Source: Gracilaria domingensis (taxonomy: Eukaryota > Rhodophyta > Florideophyceae > Gracilariales > Gracilariaceae). From it: a stretch of DNA of 64,000 nucleotides. Shown here one piece after another: positions 30,368 to 41,075 of the stretch (the stretch's first letter is position 1; the number at the start of each line of letters is the position of its first letter). The position numbers and the translations under genes were made by a program. The stretch spans positions 21,079 to 85,078 of the forward strand of contig VCMS01000242.1 of NCBI GenBank assembly GCA_022539475.1. The letters are read 5' to 3'. Under the pieces are notes generated by a model that was not told the DNA's origin, did not search any database, and worked only from the letters and a program-made list of their open reading frames with translations.

Positions 30368-33329
30368 ATGTCCGATCTCGTGGCTGAAATCAGTCTCAGT
30401 CTGTCGAGGAAGGAGCTGCAAGAGTTGACGCTTCATAAGCTGCTCCAACGCGCCGCGAAAGGCCATGACATTTCGCAGAGCGCTGAAAGAATTGTCCGCC
30501 ATTGCTTGCTGTCTTCGAGTGGAACCACCTCGCAGATTCTCTCTTTGTCCTTGGATCTCTTGATTACGTCTCTTTCCCATGCGTTCTGGGTCGATACTTT
30601 ATCTGTCATTGCAGAGAATTTAAACAGACATGGTACCACGGTTTGTCACGTAATGCTACTTAAGATTCCTTCTTTACCGCATGCTGCATTGCAACATCTC
30701 TGTCTTTATGCTACTTCTTCTTTGATAGAGTCTCTTTCCAACGACTCTTCTCCGTCCATTCGTAACGCCGCTGTGGAAGCAACAGCCGCTTTTGTACTCA
30801 GACATCTCCCGCCTACTGCTCCTTCAATCGAGACTGTCAGATTGGAGCAATTGGATCAGCAGCAACTATCCGTCGTTCGAAACGCCATTGAACGTTTGCT
30901 ATTTGCGCTTTTGCAAGCTTTGTTTGACCCGTCCGATCACGTTGCTACAAATGCTTTGAAATGTCTCACACGATATGCGTTAGAGGCCTGGACTGATGCT
31001 CCCTCCTTACTCAATGCTACTAGAAGGGCCACTGCCACCACTATTTGGGACGTTTTGTTCCTATTCATAAGAAGATTGGAGATCGATTTGTAGCCTTTCT
31101 TACGAAGCATTTAAAAAAGTCGGCGGATGATGGCGCTAGTGCTAACGTTCGTCTCGCGAAAGAAGTATTGAAAGGGCTTTCTCGTCTCGTCAGTTATGTA
31201 TTGGACCCGAACACATCTCTGTCAAATGATGAAAATCAAAGCGTTGCTCAGTCACATCAGGTGGCTTCTAAATGGGGCATCTATTTTGCGGATCATGTCA
31301 TTGTTCCCCTTTGTGACGATGTTAGTGCAGAACTTTCTTCCTGTGCATGTACGTCACTTCTGGTCATATGCAGCTATGCCAAGGAGAACCCAACAGCAGA
31401 AAAAGTAGCTTCATGGGGAATCAAGGCCACACGTCGAATCACCCGTATCTTGATTGAAAATGATGCCAAGCTTCCGCTCGTTGTGATGGCCGGTTTGATG
31501 CGTGATGGATCAAACGCTCTTGCTGCGTTGAGTAAGAACGATTATGTGAACAGCAAGTTCATTTCGGCTATAAGTGTTGGTTTGTTACCCTTTGCCGCAA
31601 AATGTCCTACCAAAAGCGTCAGATTGGAGGCATTCAGCGTGATATCGTCGGCAATTGTAGAATATGACTTGAGCGGTAGGGATGCGGGAGTCGGAGTTGC
31701 AATGAAAGCTCTGCTAACATCTGACTCATGGCGTGGGGTCGTCGATTCAGGTGATTCCTCTGTGGCGTCGGAGCTCATGTATTGCATGTCACAGAGTCTG
31801 CTTGATGCTTCTCGGAAGATTTTCTAGTGTCCGGATCCTGCTCTGCGTCTCACGTTGACAAATACATGGGCCGTAATGCTATCGCAGTTGATGACCAAGA
31901 CCATTCAATGCCTAAACTGGCCATATTCGCCTGCTTCCGCGTTTGCGAAGGAACTCTATCTCAAGTTGTTTGACGCCCTTGGGCAGTATTCATCGTTCTT
32001 GATGCGGTCCCAAGGGGTCTGCATGGAGGATTATGAGCGGTTGCAAGAGCTGATGGTGAGGGCGACCCTTGACCAACAAGACATTGGAATTCGAGCGTCA
32101 CTTCTCGTGTGTGTTACTAGGTACTGGCTTACGAGCGGCATGAAAGCCGAAGCTAACGCCGGGCATATGTTGAAAGCTATCTGGAATCATGTTCAAGAGC
32201 ATTATGAGGACAATGAGATACACCTGAAAGAATTGCAAACCGGGGCGCTATGGAGCGACGCAAAGCAAGGTTACAAAACTCCGGCTCAGCGTGTTGTTGA
32301 AGGCGGATATGTCAGCATGGTTACTGCAGTATCGAAGAGAACGAAAGCCGTTCTTCAAAGGTAGGAACTGTTGCAACAGCGATAGAGAATTCCATATTCG
32401 GGAGTATAGCGCTGGCTACTGCCGCATCTGAAGGTTCTACGCTCACGACAGACTATGTTTATGCTGCTCTTTCTTCTCTTTTGGCTCTTGTAGCTCACAA
32501 CCCGCCACTTGCGGAGAAGACTATTTTTGTGCTCCGGAAATACATGGGCATCATGGACGAAGCCGAAAGCTCTGACTTCATTGTCTTGGAAGCAATTCGC
32601 AGTACAGTGTCTTCCCTGGAGATGTACATGGACGACTATTTTCCGAAGCCTGTCTCAGTGCGAGACCTTAGGAACATTGCGCGACGGCGTTCGAGATCGA
32701 ATGCTTCCCAAGTTCGAAGTGATCCCATAGCCTGGATGGAAGACATTACTGAAAGTTGCATTTTTGCTTCTTCAAGATTGTATGACTATTCAAGAGGGTC
32801 GACCATTCTTAACACCGAAGAGTCTGTTCTAAACGTTTCGAGTCTTGCTCTGAAAAAGATGAAAGCGTCCAACCAGACGTCACTGAGAAACTCTACCATT
32901 GGGAAGGGTCTTCCAGTTGAGGGAGATCATCAAACGCTAAATGGCGCTTCAGACCCCTTCAGTGTTGTGGCCTCGCACTCCATGGACACAGTGAAGGGGA
33001 CAGCTCTCATTAGGGTCGAAGGGCTGAATCGCACAAAGATGAGGTCGGGTTCTCCCAGCCTTATCTTTTCGGCTGCTGGTGCGTTGATCCCGCTGCCAGA
33101 TGCCCCAACGGTCTACACGCTTGGTACTCTAGATCCGGGGGCGTCTGTGACGCAACGTCTAGTCCTGGCGGTAAGAAAGGATCAGGGATTTGCAGGAGAA
33201 GTGTTTATCTCGATACTTACAAGTCACGAAGGGCCAGCGGAAGCGGGCATGGCTCATGCTGCGGAACAGCCATGCGTGCCATACTACGTCCCAAGTTCGA
33301 ACAGTAGTAACGTCAGACACATACGATGA
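30368..33329 (+). pseudogene. TPLATE-like subunit of the TSET/TPLATE endocytic complex, interrupted
   Basis: TPLATE is a beta-adaptin-like HEAT-repeat subunit of TSET, which acts with AP-2 and clathrin at the plasma membrane. From ATG 30368 the N-terminus (KLLQRAAKGHDISQSAERIV) aligns in order with plant TPLATE (LLQALQQSAAGRDIS). HEAT-like helices follow, then an appendage-like part (ASDPFSVVASHSMDTVKGTA and VTQRLVLAVRKDQGFAGEVF) and PCVPYYVPSS. Lesions: a frame change near 31065, an in-frame TAG at 31825-31827 with homology continuing beyond, and a one-base shift near 32360. The C-terminal region of plant TPLATE (about 1180 residues in total) is missing after 33329. Some breaks could be tiny introns, but no splice sites fit. 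Confidence 0.65.
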
Positions 33330-33647
33330 TCAATTGTGATCTTTCTATCGCAGGCGGGGCGGCATCTTCATAATATTTGGCGATGGCTCACAAAAGAATG
33401 CGGTGGAGCACACACGGCGCTCGCATGCGAGCTTAAGCCGAACATACGAAGAAAAAAACAACTTGGGGCCATGAAGGGCGTTCACTTTGGTTATAGCGCG
33501 CGACGAGCGCGCCTCTCCATCCTTTTCTGGCTGTCGGATTTGGTCGATTTGTGGATTAAGGACGACATTTGATCTCGCGCCCTGAGACGTCGTTGTGCAC
33601 GCAGCGTGCGTGCCGAAATAGCTTGTGCCTTCACGTGGTGTCAGCCA
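33330..33647. other. Region after the TPLATE-like gene, no gene recognised
   Basis: A plus-strand frame continues to 33572 (QAGRHLHNIWRWLTKECGG) after a possible 3' splice site at 33353. No match to TPLATE could be made. Confidence 0.3.
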
Positions 33648-34533
33648 CTAAGAGCGAGGCGCGTTGACTTTCCGGCGACGAAACGCTTCCACCTGCAGCC
33701 ATTCCTCATCACTGGTTTGTTGCTGTTGACTGGGTTCTCCTTCGCTGTCGTCGCTGTGCTCATTTTGTTGCCAGTCGCTGTCAGGCGTTAACGAGCGGTC
33801 GGCGCGCTCGCTGGCGGTGGAAGCAGATGCGTCGGATGCACTTCCATCATGATGTTGGTCGCAGCTGTGGTGGATGGTGTAAGCTCTGGTGAAGTTGGCG
33901 TTCGCCATCACGTCTTCAGAGCAGCCAAGTTGGCTGCTCTGCTGAGCGTGCTCAAACTTGCACGAGCCACGCGGCAGCGACGACATTGGCGCGTTGCATA
34001 GTTGCGGACAGCTCATTGAAAAGCTGTTTGAAGTCACGCTCGGCGGCCACCACGCGGCGTGGGTCCACGACAAAGCGCGCACTGAGCTCCTCCGCGCCCT
34101 TTAGCTACAAAAACGTGCGACGGTTGGAGTCGCGTAGCGACTCACGCGCGTGCACAAACGGGGCGACGAGGTTGTGCGCCATGCACTCGCGGCGAACGTT
34201 TCCGTCGGCGACCAACTGCTCCACGAGCTCGCGCAGCGCGCTGGCGCGCTGCGCGGGAGACAGCGGCTCCAGCCGCATGCGCAGGCGGTGCGCGGCGCCG
34301 TGGGAGAGCTTGGCGACGTACGAGGTGAGCGGGTGGTACGGAATTCCTCGCGCGCAGAGTAGCGACAGCTCCATGTGCGGGTACAGCAGCGTGGCAGGCT
34401 GCAGCTGGATGACGGCGCGGAACACGAGCGCAAAATGCACCACGACCTGCAGGTCGGCGCTGGCGGCGTCGGGCAGCGACGCGTAAAGACAGGGGGTCGA
34501 CGGCGCGTGGGCGGCGGCGGCGGCGGCGGCCAT
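33648..34533 (-). pseudogene. Unrecognised protein gene, interrupted
   Basis: ATG at 34533 follows ATG-rich sequence and starts with an Ala run (MAAAAAAAHAPSTPCL). Coherent sequence follows (VVHFALVFRAVIQLQPATLL, then ALRELVEQLVADGNVRRECM) to RRTFL. An in-frame TAG at about 34107 interrupts it. Reading continues as LKGAEELSARFVVDPRRVVA and ATMQRANV, then shifts frame near 33985 into an acidic Ser/Gln-rich tail ending SDEEWLQVEAFRRRKVNAPRS minus its last residue. Family unknown. Confidence 0.4.
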
Positions 34534-34735
34534 GATGATGATGATGATGTTGATGATGCGGCCGATGGGAGAGACGAGGCATTATCTCGGAGCCGCCGGT
34601 GGTGGATGCACGCCGTTGCCGTTTGCATTTTCAAAAATGTTTTTGGTGCCTTTTCCGCGCGCGCGCGCGCGCCAAAAGGTACAGACGGACACCGCGCCGC
34701 GGCTGTCGGCCACGGCGGCGTGGCGCAACGCGCCA

Positions 34736-35260
34736 TGGCGTTTGGTCGCCCCCACAACCACCGCTGCGCCCGCGTGCGACGACGCCGACGCGCTCCGCCG
34801 CTGCGCCGCGCCAAGCGCGCGCCGCCGTACGGCGCGCTGCCCCCGTGGCTGACGCTGTCGCTGCTGTCGCCGTCGCCGTCGCCGTCGCACGCCGCGTTCC
34901 AGGCGCTGTGCGCAAAGCTGCTGCGCCACCTGCCCGTGCGCTCCGTGTTCGTGCTGGCGTGCGACTTCCCCGCGTTCGCGCTCGACGCCGCGCTGCGCAT
35001 GAACCTCAGAGACCGCCGGCTGGTGACGTTTGCGCGCCAGCTGGAGATTGGTCTCGTGGGGTACCGCGGCCTGCGCGTCCGCTCTGTGTTGCGCGACGCA
35101 AGGAGCCAGCTCAGTGCTATTTGCCTCTCAGCTGGATATGATCAGCACGCTTTACTTCGTCGCGTTGCCCAGGGGGCAGAAAGAGCGGCAGGAGGCATAC
35201 GAAGCACTTTACGCCAACGGTAGACGTACCAGAGTACCTGTACAAGCAGTTTGTACATTT
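34736..35260 (+). other. GC-rich ORF remnant, unrecognised
   Basis: From ATG 34736 the frame encodes FQALCAKLLRHLPVRSVFVL and LDAALRMNLRDRRLVTFARQ, then changes frame near 35105 to FASQLDMISTLYFVALPRGQ and again near 35215 to PEYLYKQFVHLRRYVYRA. Protein-like pieces in three frames suggest a relic gene. No family recognised. Confidence 0.3.
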
Positions 35261-35374
35261 ACGACGGTACGTGTACCGTGCGCGTACGGCCCTACGTTTG
35301 AGGGCGCCTTTACTGCGCCGCCGCCGCGCACGCGCTTCACCTTTTTCCTTCGCCTGTGCCGCGTCGCGCCCACC

Positions 35375-35380
35375 TATAAA
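35375..35380 (+). promoter_or_regulatory. TATA box of the two-finger zinc-finger gene
   Basis: TATAAA lies 76 bp upstream of the ATG in otherwise GC-rich DNA. Confidence 0.55.
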
Positions 35381-35455
35381 CCACTTATGCCGTCGCTGCT
35401 GCAGCAACCGCTGCTGCTGCTGCGACTGCAACGTCTGCCTTGTCCCTTCCCCACA

Positions 35456-36004
35456 ATGAGCCACCACCCAAACCACGCGCATTTTGCGCCCTCCGATCAT
35501 GTGCCCGTGCCCGGCGCCGCGTACTACCCGTTTATCGCGATGCAGCTCACCGCCGAGGACGTCTCCTCGGCATCCAACAGCTACTATCATTTGATGGACG
35601 CCGATAATTTCGGCCACACTATGGAAGCCATCATTAGAGGCCCTTCGCAGAGGAATACGCGTGCGCCGCGCGTCAAAACCAATCGACCCACCGTCTTCTG
35701 CGAGCTGTGCGGCTCTAAATTCAGCACCAAGGGCAATCTCAATCGCCATCGTAGGGTAACCCATGAAGGAAAGCGAGTGTATTGCCACCACCCCGGCTGC
35801 AACAAGGTACGTTCTCATCTCTTCTGTGTAAACCTTGAGCTTTTTCTGACTATATCTCATTTGTTTTGCTTCTTTCCCTCGGTTTAGAGTTTCAGCCAAG
35901 CGAGAGATATGATTCGTCACTACAGAAGAATCCATCTCAATCTACGTTCTACCAAAACGAGCGCACACAAGCAACTGCCAAACCAGCTACTGACTAGCAA
36001 GTAA
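35456..36004 (+). CDS. Two-finger C2H2 zinc-finger protein with one intron
   Basis: Likely DNA-binding regulator. Exon 1 is 35456-35806, the intron 35807-35887 (81 bp, GTACGT...TTTAG with a pyrimidine-rich end), exon 2 35888-36004, giving 155 residues. Finger 1 is FCELCGSKFSTKGNLNRHRR. Finger 2 spans the splice: YCHHPGCNK is joined to SFSQARDMIRHYRRIH, which restores a complete C2H2 pattern and confirms the junction. The N-terminus is rich in His, Pro and Ser. A TATA box lies upstream. This is the only intron in the window that I could prove. Confidence 0.85.
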
Positions 36005-36425
36005 CGCAGACATTTTGCAGTTTTATGGTCCACCCGTCACACCCTCCTTAGTCTACCGCAGTCCACACCCTCCATTCTTTCGATTCTCCTGCACACACAA
36101 ATGTAGGACATGCGACTTTTGATGAAGGTTCTCGATGAAAATGTCGTTTTGCACAGAAGGACAACTAACAAGAGCCCGACCGGCGAGCCACAAATGCAAA
36201 GAGCTGTGCGACCGCACTTTTCTAAACTCGAAGAGTAGACGGAGAGCGAGAAGGCATTGATATCATATTTGTCCGGTCTGATTGCCATTGCGAGAATGTT
36301 TGTTGTTCGTCCACCCTCTTCCGCATTTTTGCCGTCTTTGGGGGAGCTGCATCCCTTACTCAAGGCCTTTTATTACTCATTGCAAGCATTACTACATCAA
36401 ACGCATATCATTAAACCATTCTACA
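36005..36425. other. Intergenic between convergent genes
   Basis: No gene recognised. Probable 3' regions of the zinc-finger gene and the recombinase-like gene. Confidence 0.4.
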
Positions 36426-38336
36426 CTACTCATCACCTTCACCAACCGTCAACGAAAAGTACTTCATCGCTATTTTAACCCCCTCCTCATAGTCCTCGCG
36501 TAATATCATCACGTACACATCCTTCAGCATTTCAATAGAAGTGTTCATGCGACGAGAAAGATGCCTCAAAAACTCATCTTGAGTCAAATCTTCGGTGAAC
36601 TTCTTCTTTTTGAACTTATCTACCATTGAAGTAGCAAAGCTGCTTCTTAAATTCGTTGAAGTGATCGTACTAAACTTCCTGTCTTGATTGCACATGAATG
36701 CGCGGAATGACCTAGTTATCAAACGAGATGTTAGATAATTGCCATCCTGAGTGTGCAATAATAACCGCCTGTCTTCCGCATCCACCTCTTCTTCAACAAT
36801 TTCCGCCTGCACTAGAATGATCGGTCTCACCACTTCGACATGGAACTTGATAATCGGTTTCATCTCAGCCGGTAACATCACAATCGGAAATCGAAAGTCC
36901 CTGGGACGCTTCTCAAACCATGTGCGCAAAGAAAGATAGCTTCCAAACTCGGAATTAGTTATACGACTGAGTTCCAACGCTGTAGGGACCCGTAGATTTG
37001 CGTAGGCCTCAGGACGTTGACCACCTCCTTCGAGCATAATCGCAGCAAGTAGGTTTATACCCCACTTTTGCGCCATGTTTCGCTTTCCATTGTACAACAG
37101 TTTGCGAAAGATCTCCAAGTTCTCCTGGCACTTGCCATGAAACGTCTTTATTATGTCACGTAGCACATGAATTGCAGTTCGGTATCCTTTTCTCACTTCG
37201 GCATCCTTAACCACGCAGCGAGGGTCTTCATGAAAGTCAATTAATCGCTGCTTGTACTTCTCTTTTCGCGCTGCCGTTCGGGAACTGGCCTGAAACTGAT
37301 TCAAGCATTGGATCAGTTTCTTCATTTCCTTCTCATCCTCTTGATTACTAGCATCCAGAAGTGCATACTCGATTAATACGCGAAGAGAAGCACATTTTGA
37401 TGCAGTCGTGTTGTTTGCGTAGATTATGGAAAAGTGTCGTACGAGACACTTTACGAGCTTGTAGTTATGCAGCAGCCCGAACAAACTTCCCTCTTTCCAT
37501 CCATCGTTCTTTTCCATCACCCCGGCTACTATTGCCCACCTCATTACTTGACCGGCAATAGTCTTGACCAAACTGTACTGCGTTGTTTTCGCACCGGCAA
37601 TAGCACGCTTAACGAGATACTTATCTTCATAAACTTTCTTGATATCAATGCAGTTCCTTTCATCAACATCAAGTCCATCGTAATGCTTTCTGTCACCACT
37701 TTGTTCCGACTGACAGCTCGGTAAAACGAGACGAGCTTCTTCGCTGGTAAAGTAATCCGAAAACAGCTGCTCCTTGACCCTGATCATGAGTTGCCAAAGC
37801 TTCTTAGGATCTTCCACAGAGTCAATATTCGAAGAACGGCTGACCGAAGCTGTACGAGGACGATATATGTTTGGAATTGCAGTTTTGAACGAATCTGAAA
37901 GTCTCGCTTCTTGAGAAGCCAAAAGGTCGTCGAGATTAACTGGAGTTGTTTCTCCATGTTGCCAAACGGTGGGGACAGACTCGTTTTCGTTGGTTTCTTT
38001 CGATTCGGAAAGTTCTGGCAATAAATTGCGACGCACTAAGCGGCGACGCCTTTTGCGAATAACCCTCTCGGAGTCCGTATCGGAAGCTGTAAACAAGTCT
38101 GGCAAGTCTCGTGCTAGACGAACGCGCTTTCTGTTATATGTCGCTGGTTCGAAAACTGGAGTTATTTCATCGTCTTGAACGTTTCGCACGCTTTGAGTTG
38201 ACGAAATTCCCCCTGTAGTTCTTTGTTCTTGTGACGCTTGTGTACGACGTTGGTTTTTCGGAGTTCTAAGAGTCTGTTCAGCATTACTCTCGGAAAGATT
38301 GTCGTCATCGTCAGAGACCAAGTTGATGATGTTCAT
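36426..38336 (-). CDS. Tyrosine-recombinase-like protein with N-terminal SUMO-interaction-like motif
   Basis: 636 residues from ATG 38336. The N-terminus MNIINLVSDDDDNLSES is a textbook SUMO-interaction pattern. About 150 disordered, basic residues follow (RKRRRRLVRRNLL), then a helical middle region. The C-terminal part resembles the catalytic domain of tyrosine recombinases: MLEGGGQRPEAYANL (arginine I at R441), then NLRSSFATSM like the LRHTFAT box (arginine II at R564), then TSIEMLKDVY (candidate nucleophile Y608). The histidine before arginine II is T561, and the usual GH before TSIE is MN (N598), so catalysis may be altered or lost. It may derive from a Crypton-type or other recombinase element. 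Neither terminal repeats nor an adjacent element were seen. The frame is intact. Confidence 0.5.
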   Translation of the reverse strand: MNIINLVSDDDDNLSESNAEQTLRTPKNQRRTQASQEQRTTGGISSTQSVRNVQDDEITPVFEPATYNRKRVRLARDLPDLFTASDTDSERVIRKRRRRLVRRNLLPELSESKETNENESVPTVWQHGETTPVNLDDLLASQEARLSDSFKTAIPNIYRPRTASVSRSSNIDSVEDPKKLWQLMIRVKEQLFSDYFTSEEARLVLPSCQSEQSGDRKHYDGLDVDERNCIDIKKVYEDKYLVKRAIAGAKTTQYSLVKTIAGQVMRWAIVAGVMEKNDGWKEGSLFGLLHNYKLVKCLVRHFSIIYANNTTASKCASLRVLIEYALLDASNQEDEKEMKKLIQCLNQFQASSRTAARKEKYKQRLIDFHEDPRCVVKDAEVRKGYRTAIHVLRDIIKTFHGKCQENLEIFRKLLYNGKRNMAQKWGINLLAAIMLEGGGQRPEAYANLRVPTALELSRITNSEFGSYLSLRTWFEKRPRDFRFPIVMLPAEMKPIIKFHVEVVRPIILVQAEIVEEEVDAEDRRLLLHTQDGNYLTSRLITRSFRAFMCNQDRKFSTITSTNLRSSFATSMVDKFKKKKFTEDLTQDEFLRHLSRRMNTSIEMLKDVYVMILREDYEEGVKIAMKYFSLTVGEGDE

Positions 38337-38788
38337 TATACACAAAGTATACTGGTGAGCGTTCTCCGGACAGAGTAAAGCCAATTTGCATGAACGCATG
38401 AACGAACGAAATACGAAGGTAGCGATTACTAAGGAGCATGCGGTATAGAAGCTCTTGGAGACCGCAGCTTTTCTCGTCAAAAATTTTTAGAAAAGAACAA
38501 GATTCTAGAGTCATGGAGCGGCCTTCATGGAAGCAAACAAGCTCCGAATAGAGCCAGTGCGGCTTTGGCTCAGTTCTTTGCTTGTTGGCTCCTAAAACTG
38601 GTTGTGGTGGAATGTTCTTTTCAACGCCTCTGACATCAGTGCCGCTCTGGGTGCGTTTACTTCTCTATGAGCTTCGGCGGCACTGCCAGCTTCTATCCTG
38701 CATCATATGCAGGAGATACGTACGATCGAGACGTACAGGAAAGGGATCATCTAGCTATGGACTAAGAAAGGTCAACGGGAAAGCAGTA
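38337..38788. other. Intergenic upstream of the recombinase-like gene
   Basis: Holds its presumed 5' region. No gene recognised. Confidence 0.35.
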
Positions 38789-38870
38789 CCAGCCTGCCAC
38801 ACAGGTCGATTGAGAGTATCCACCCTGCAAGACGAGAAGGCGACTGTTACTGCCGGTGGGTTCTCATAGA
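38789..38870 (+). repeat. Dispersed repeat copy B
   Basis: Begins CCAGCCTGCCACACAGGTCG, identical to 24361-24380, and continues with a tail matching the reverse complement of 24271-24337. See copy A. Confidence 0.6.
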
Positions 38871-39845
38871 CTACGCATGAACTGTGCATCTTGACAGTAG
38901 CGAGAACTACCAATGTGATAAACGGCTGCTCTCAGATTGCTGTCCTCAGATGTAGCTCTTTCTTTACGCGATCAGCTCTCAAGCGCTGCTGCGTATCCCG
39001 CCGCTATGGAGCTGGATACGTCAGAGCGAACTGCGTGTGATCACGTTTCGAAGTTTCACTACCAGTAGTTGGCTCTGAGCAATGCGTAGATGTTTTCCGT
39101 TTGGTGGGGAAGGATTGCAGAAACGCAGGGGTGACGGACCAGGTCCGTGATATATATAGATGACTCGTATCGCACAAAAATGTTTTCTACGCCCTCCCAA
39201 AAATTGCACTTGTTTGTCGCTCATGCCAACGCCTGGCGCGACAAGCAACGCAAGACATGCCCCGTTCAGAGAAGAAGCGCTCACCCGCTTCGACATATTG
39301 TCATGACCGGGCATGACCAGTCGGGCGCTGCTTCCAAACGTTGGGTTTGCCTTGAAAATAGAGCCAATACTCTCACGGTGCGGTGAAGCGAGCCCCTCAG
39401 CTTTTGGCAAAACGTCACGCTGCAAATGCGGCTGTCACCGCTATGCAGACTTGCAGAGTGCACACGTGCCAGTTGATCACGTGTGTTAACAAACTGTCTA
39501 TGGACAGACGGGCTTGGGAGAGGCAGCCGAGGGCAGAGACCCATTCGCGGTAGCTAGCGTTCCCCTGCTCTTTCCTATCGCTGACTGCCTCCGTCCCCCT
39601 TGCCGCCGCGCAGCGATGCAGCCGTCTGCACCAAAACAGTTTGCGTCCCGCGCGTTTTTGCGCTTCGCGTGTTGGAGCGTGTCCGTACGTTGCTCGTGGG
39701 CGTCGTGCACGCGATGCTCGCGCCCAGCGCGTGCCGCATGCGCGAATTTCTGCAGATTGCGTGTTCGCAAATATTGCAGTCCACTTCGTGGACTCAGCAA
39801 GATCCGCGTCACTCAGATGTCATCTTGAGTTTTCTCGCGGCACAA
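38871..39845. other. Intergenic, no gene recognised
   Basis: About 1 kb of mixed composition, with short frames on both strands that lack motifs. Probably the upstream region of the five-finger gene. Confidence 0.35.
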
Positions 39846-39851
39846 TATAAA
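39846..39851 (+). promoter_or_regulatory. TATA box of the five-finger zinc-finger gene
   Basis: TATAAA lies 121 bp upstream of the first in-frame ATG. Confidence 0.5.
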
Positions 39852-39971
39852 CTTCGCTCACGGCGTGTTACTGCTCCATCCCGCCTGCCCGCCTCGCCTT
39901 CAACTTTTTCACATTTCGACCTCTTCTGTACCCTTTTCTGCTCCTACTTATTCTCGGTTGGGCCCTCAAGG

Positions 39972-41075
39972 ATGATGCCGCAGTACCGCAACAATACTTT
40001 CAACACCCCTCGTCGCCCGAGAGTCACCTCTACGGCTGATCCGGCACTTCCCTCGGTCATGCAGCTCCTATCATCATCTCAAACGCTCCCATCTCCCTGG
40101 GCAACACTCCCTCCTCTACAGCCATTCATTTCAGGGTGCCGTGTTCCTCATCTCATTGCGCCGACGCCAATCTATCCGCTCATGAGGCAACGCTCCGTTG
40201 AGAGCAGTGAAACGCCAATGCCCGTTGATATCGGTCAGTTATGCGCCTCAACACCGCCACAGCCACTGTCCTGGCATTCTGAAGATGTGACACAAATCGA
40301 GCCTCCAAGGTCAAGCCCGTCTCTTGTAACAGAAGTCTCTCTACATGTGTTCCGTGATGTCATCAAAACACAGCCTTTCACGCTCGAGAATATTCCTTTG
40401 ACACCGCAGTATGAAACGAAGCTGGGTAAAATGAGCGTCATATCATCTGACAGAGACAATCAGACCCTATCACCCCCACCGTCTCGTCCCCCATCAGTCT
40501 CACTCTCTCAAGAGACATCACCATCACCATCTGTCCCATCAAGGGCTAACGAGGTCCAGGAAGCCTCTTCATCGCCGGAAATGGAACTTGCACCCGCCTT
40601 TCCTTGTCGATATTGTGATGCTGGTTTTGACACAAGAGACGAAAGAAAGGCACATGTTGACTCGCAACATCCTCGTCCACACAAGTGTCCTACGTGCCCG
40701 TATCGCTCCATCCGAAAGTTTGACCTGGAGAAGCATATTCTCACTGTGCATGAACGCCTTCGGCCTTATCGGTGCGACCGATGTCGAAGCTCGTTCGGGC
40801 AGAAGCATCACTTAGTTCGCCACAAAAACTCTGTACACTTCAAAACGAAAGTGCACAAATGTGCGTATTGTAATTCGAAGTTTGGTCGCAAGGAGCACCT
40901 GGAGAACCACTCCCGTTCGGTTCACCAGTGCTTCGTATACACTTGTACCCTATGTGGCAAGGGTTGCAATGACCGGTCTTGGCTTGTGAAGCATTTTCAC
41001 ATGTTGCACGCCGTGAAGATGTCAAAGCTTCCAGGTCTTGTGTCCGCAGCCAACAACTGCGAAGATCATCAGTAG
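39972..41075 (+). CDS. Five-finger C2H2 zinc-finger protein
   Basis: Likely nuclear DNA-binding regulator of 367 residues from ATG 39972 (a second ATG follows at once). The first about 210 residues are disordered and rich in Pro, Ser and Thr. Five tandem C2H2 fingers start at FPCRYCDAGF, HKCPTCPYRS, YRCDRCRSSF, HKCAYCNSKF and YTCTLCGKGC. Their second halves are AHVDSQH, KHILTVH, RHKNSVH, NHSRSVH and KHFHMLH. Linkers are short but not the classic TGEKP. A TATA box lies upstream. The frame is intact, with no intron. Confidence 0.9.
   Translation: MMPQYRNNTFNTPRRPRVTSTADPALPSVMQLLSSSQTLPSPWATLPPLQPFISGCRVPHLIAPTPIYPLMRQRSVESSETPMPVDIGQLCASTPPQPLSWHSEDVTQIEPPRSSPSLVTEVSLHVFRDVIKTQPFTLENIPLTPQYETKLGKMSVISSDRDNQTLSPPPSRPPSVSLSQETSPSPSVPSRANEVQEASSSPEMELAPAFPCRYCDAGFDTRDERKAHVDSQHPRPHKCPTCPYRSIRKFDLEKHILTVHERLRPYRCDRCRSSFGQKHHLVRHKNSVHFKTKVHKCAYCNSKFGRKEHLENHSRSVHQCFVYTCTLCGKGCNDRSWLVKHFHMLHAVKMSKLPGLVSAANNCEDHQ

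Noticed and set aside
1021-31827. Reassignment of TAG to an amino acid
   Set aside because: TAG ends the intact five-finger gene at 41073-41075, and the in-frame lesions elsewhere include TAA and TGA as well.
31750-31827. Short intron (CAG/GTGATT to TTTTCTAG) to remove the TPLATE-like TAG
   Set aside because: Splicing it would move the downstream homology out of frame, and the segment looks coding.
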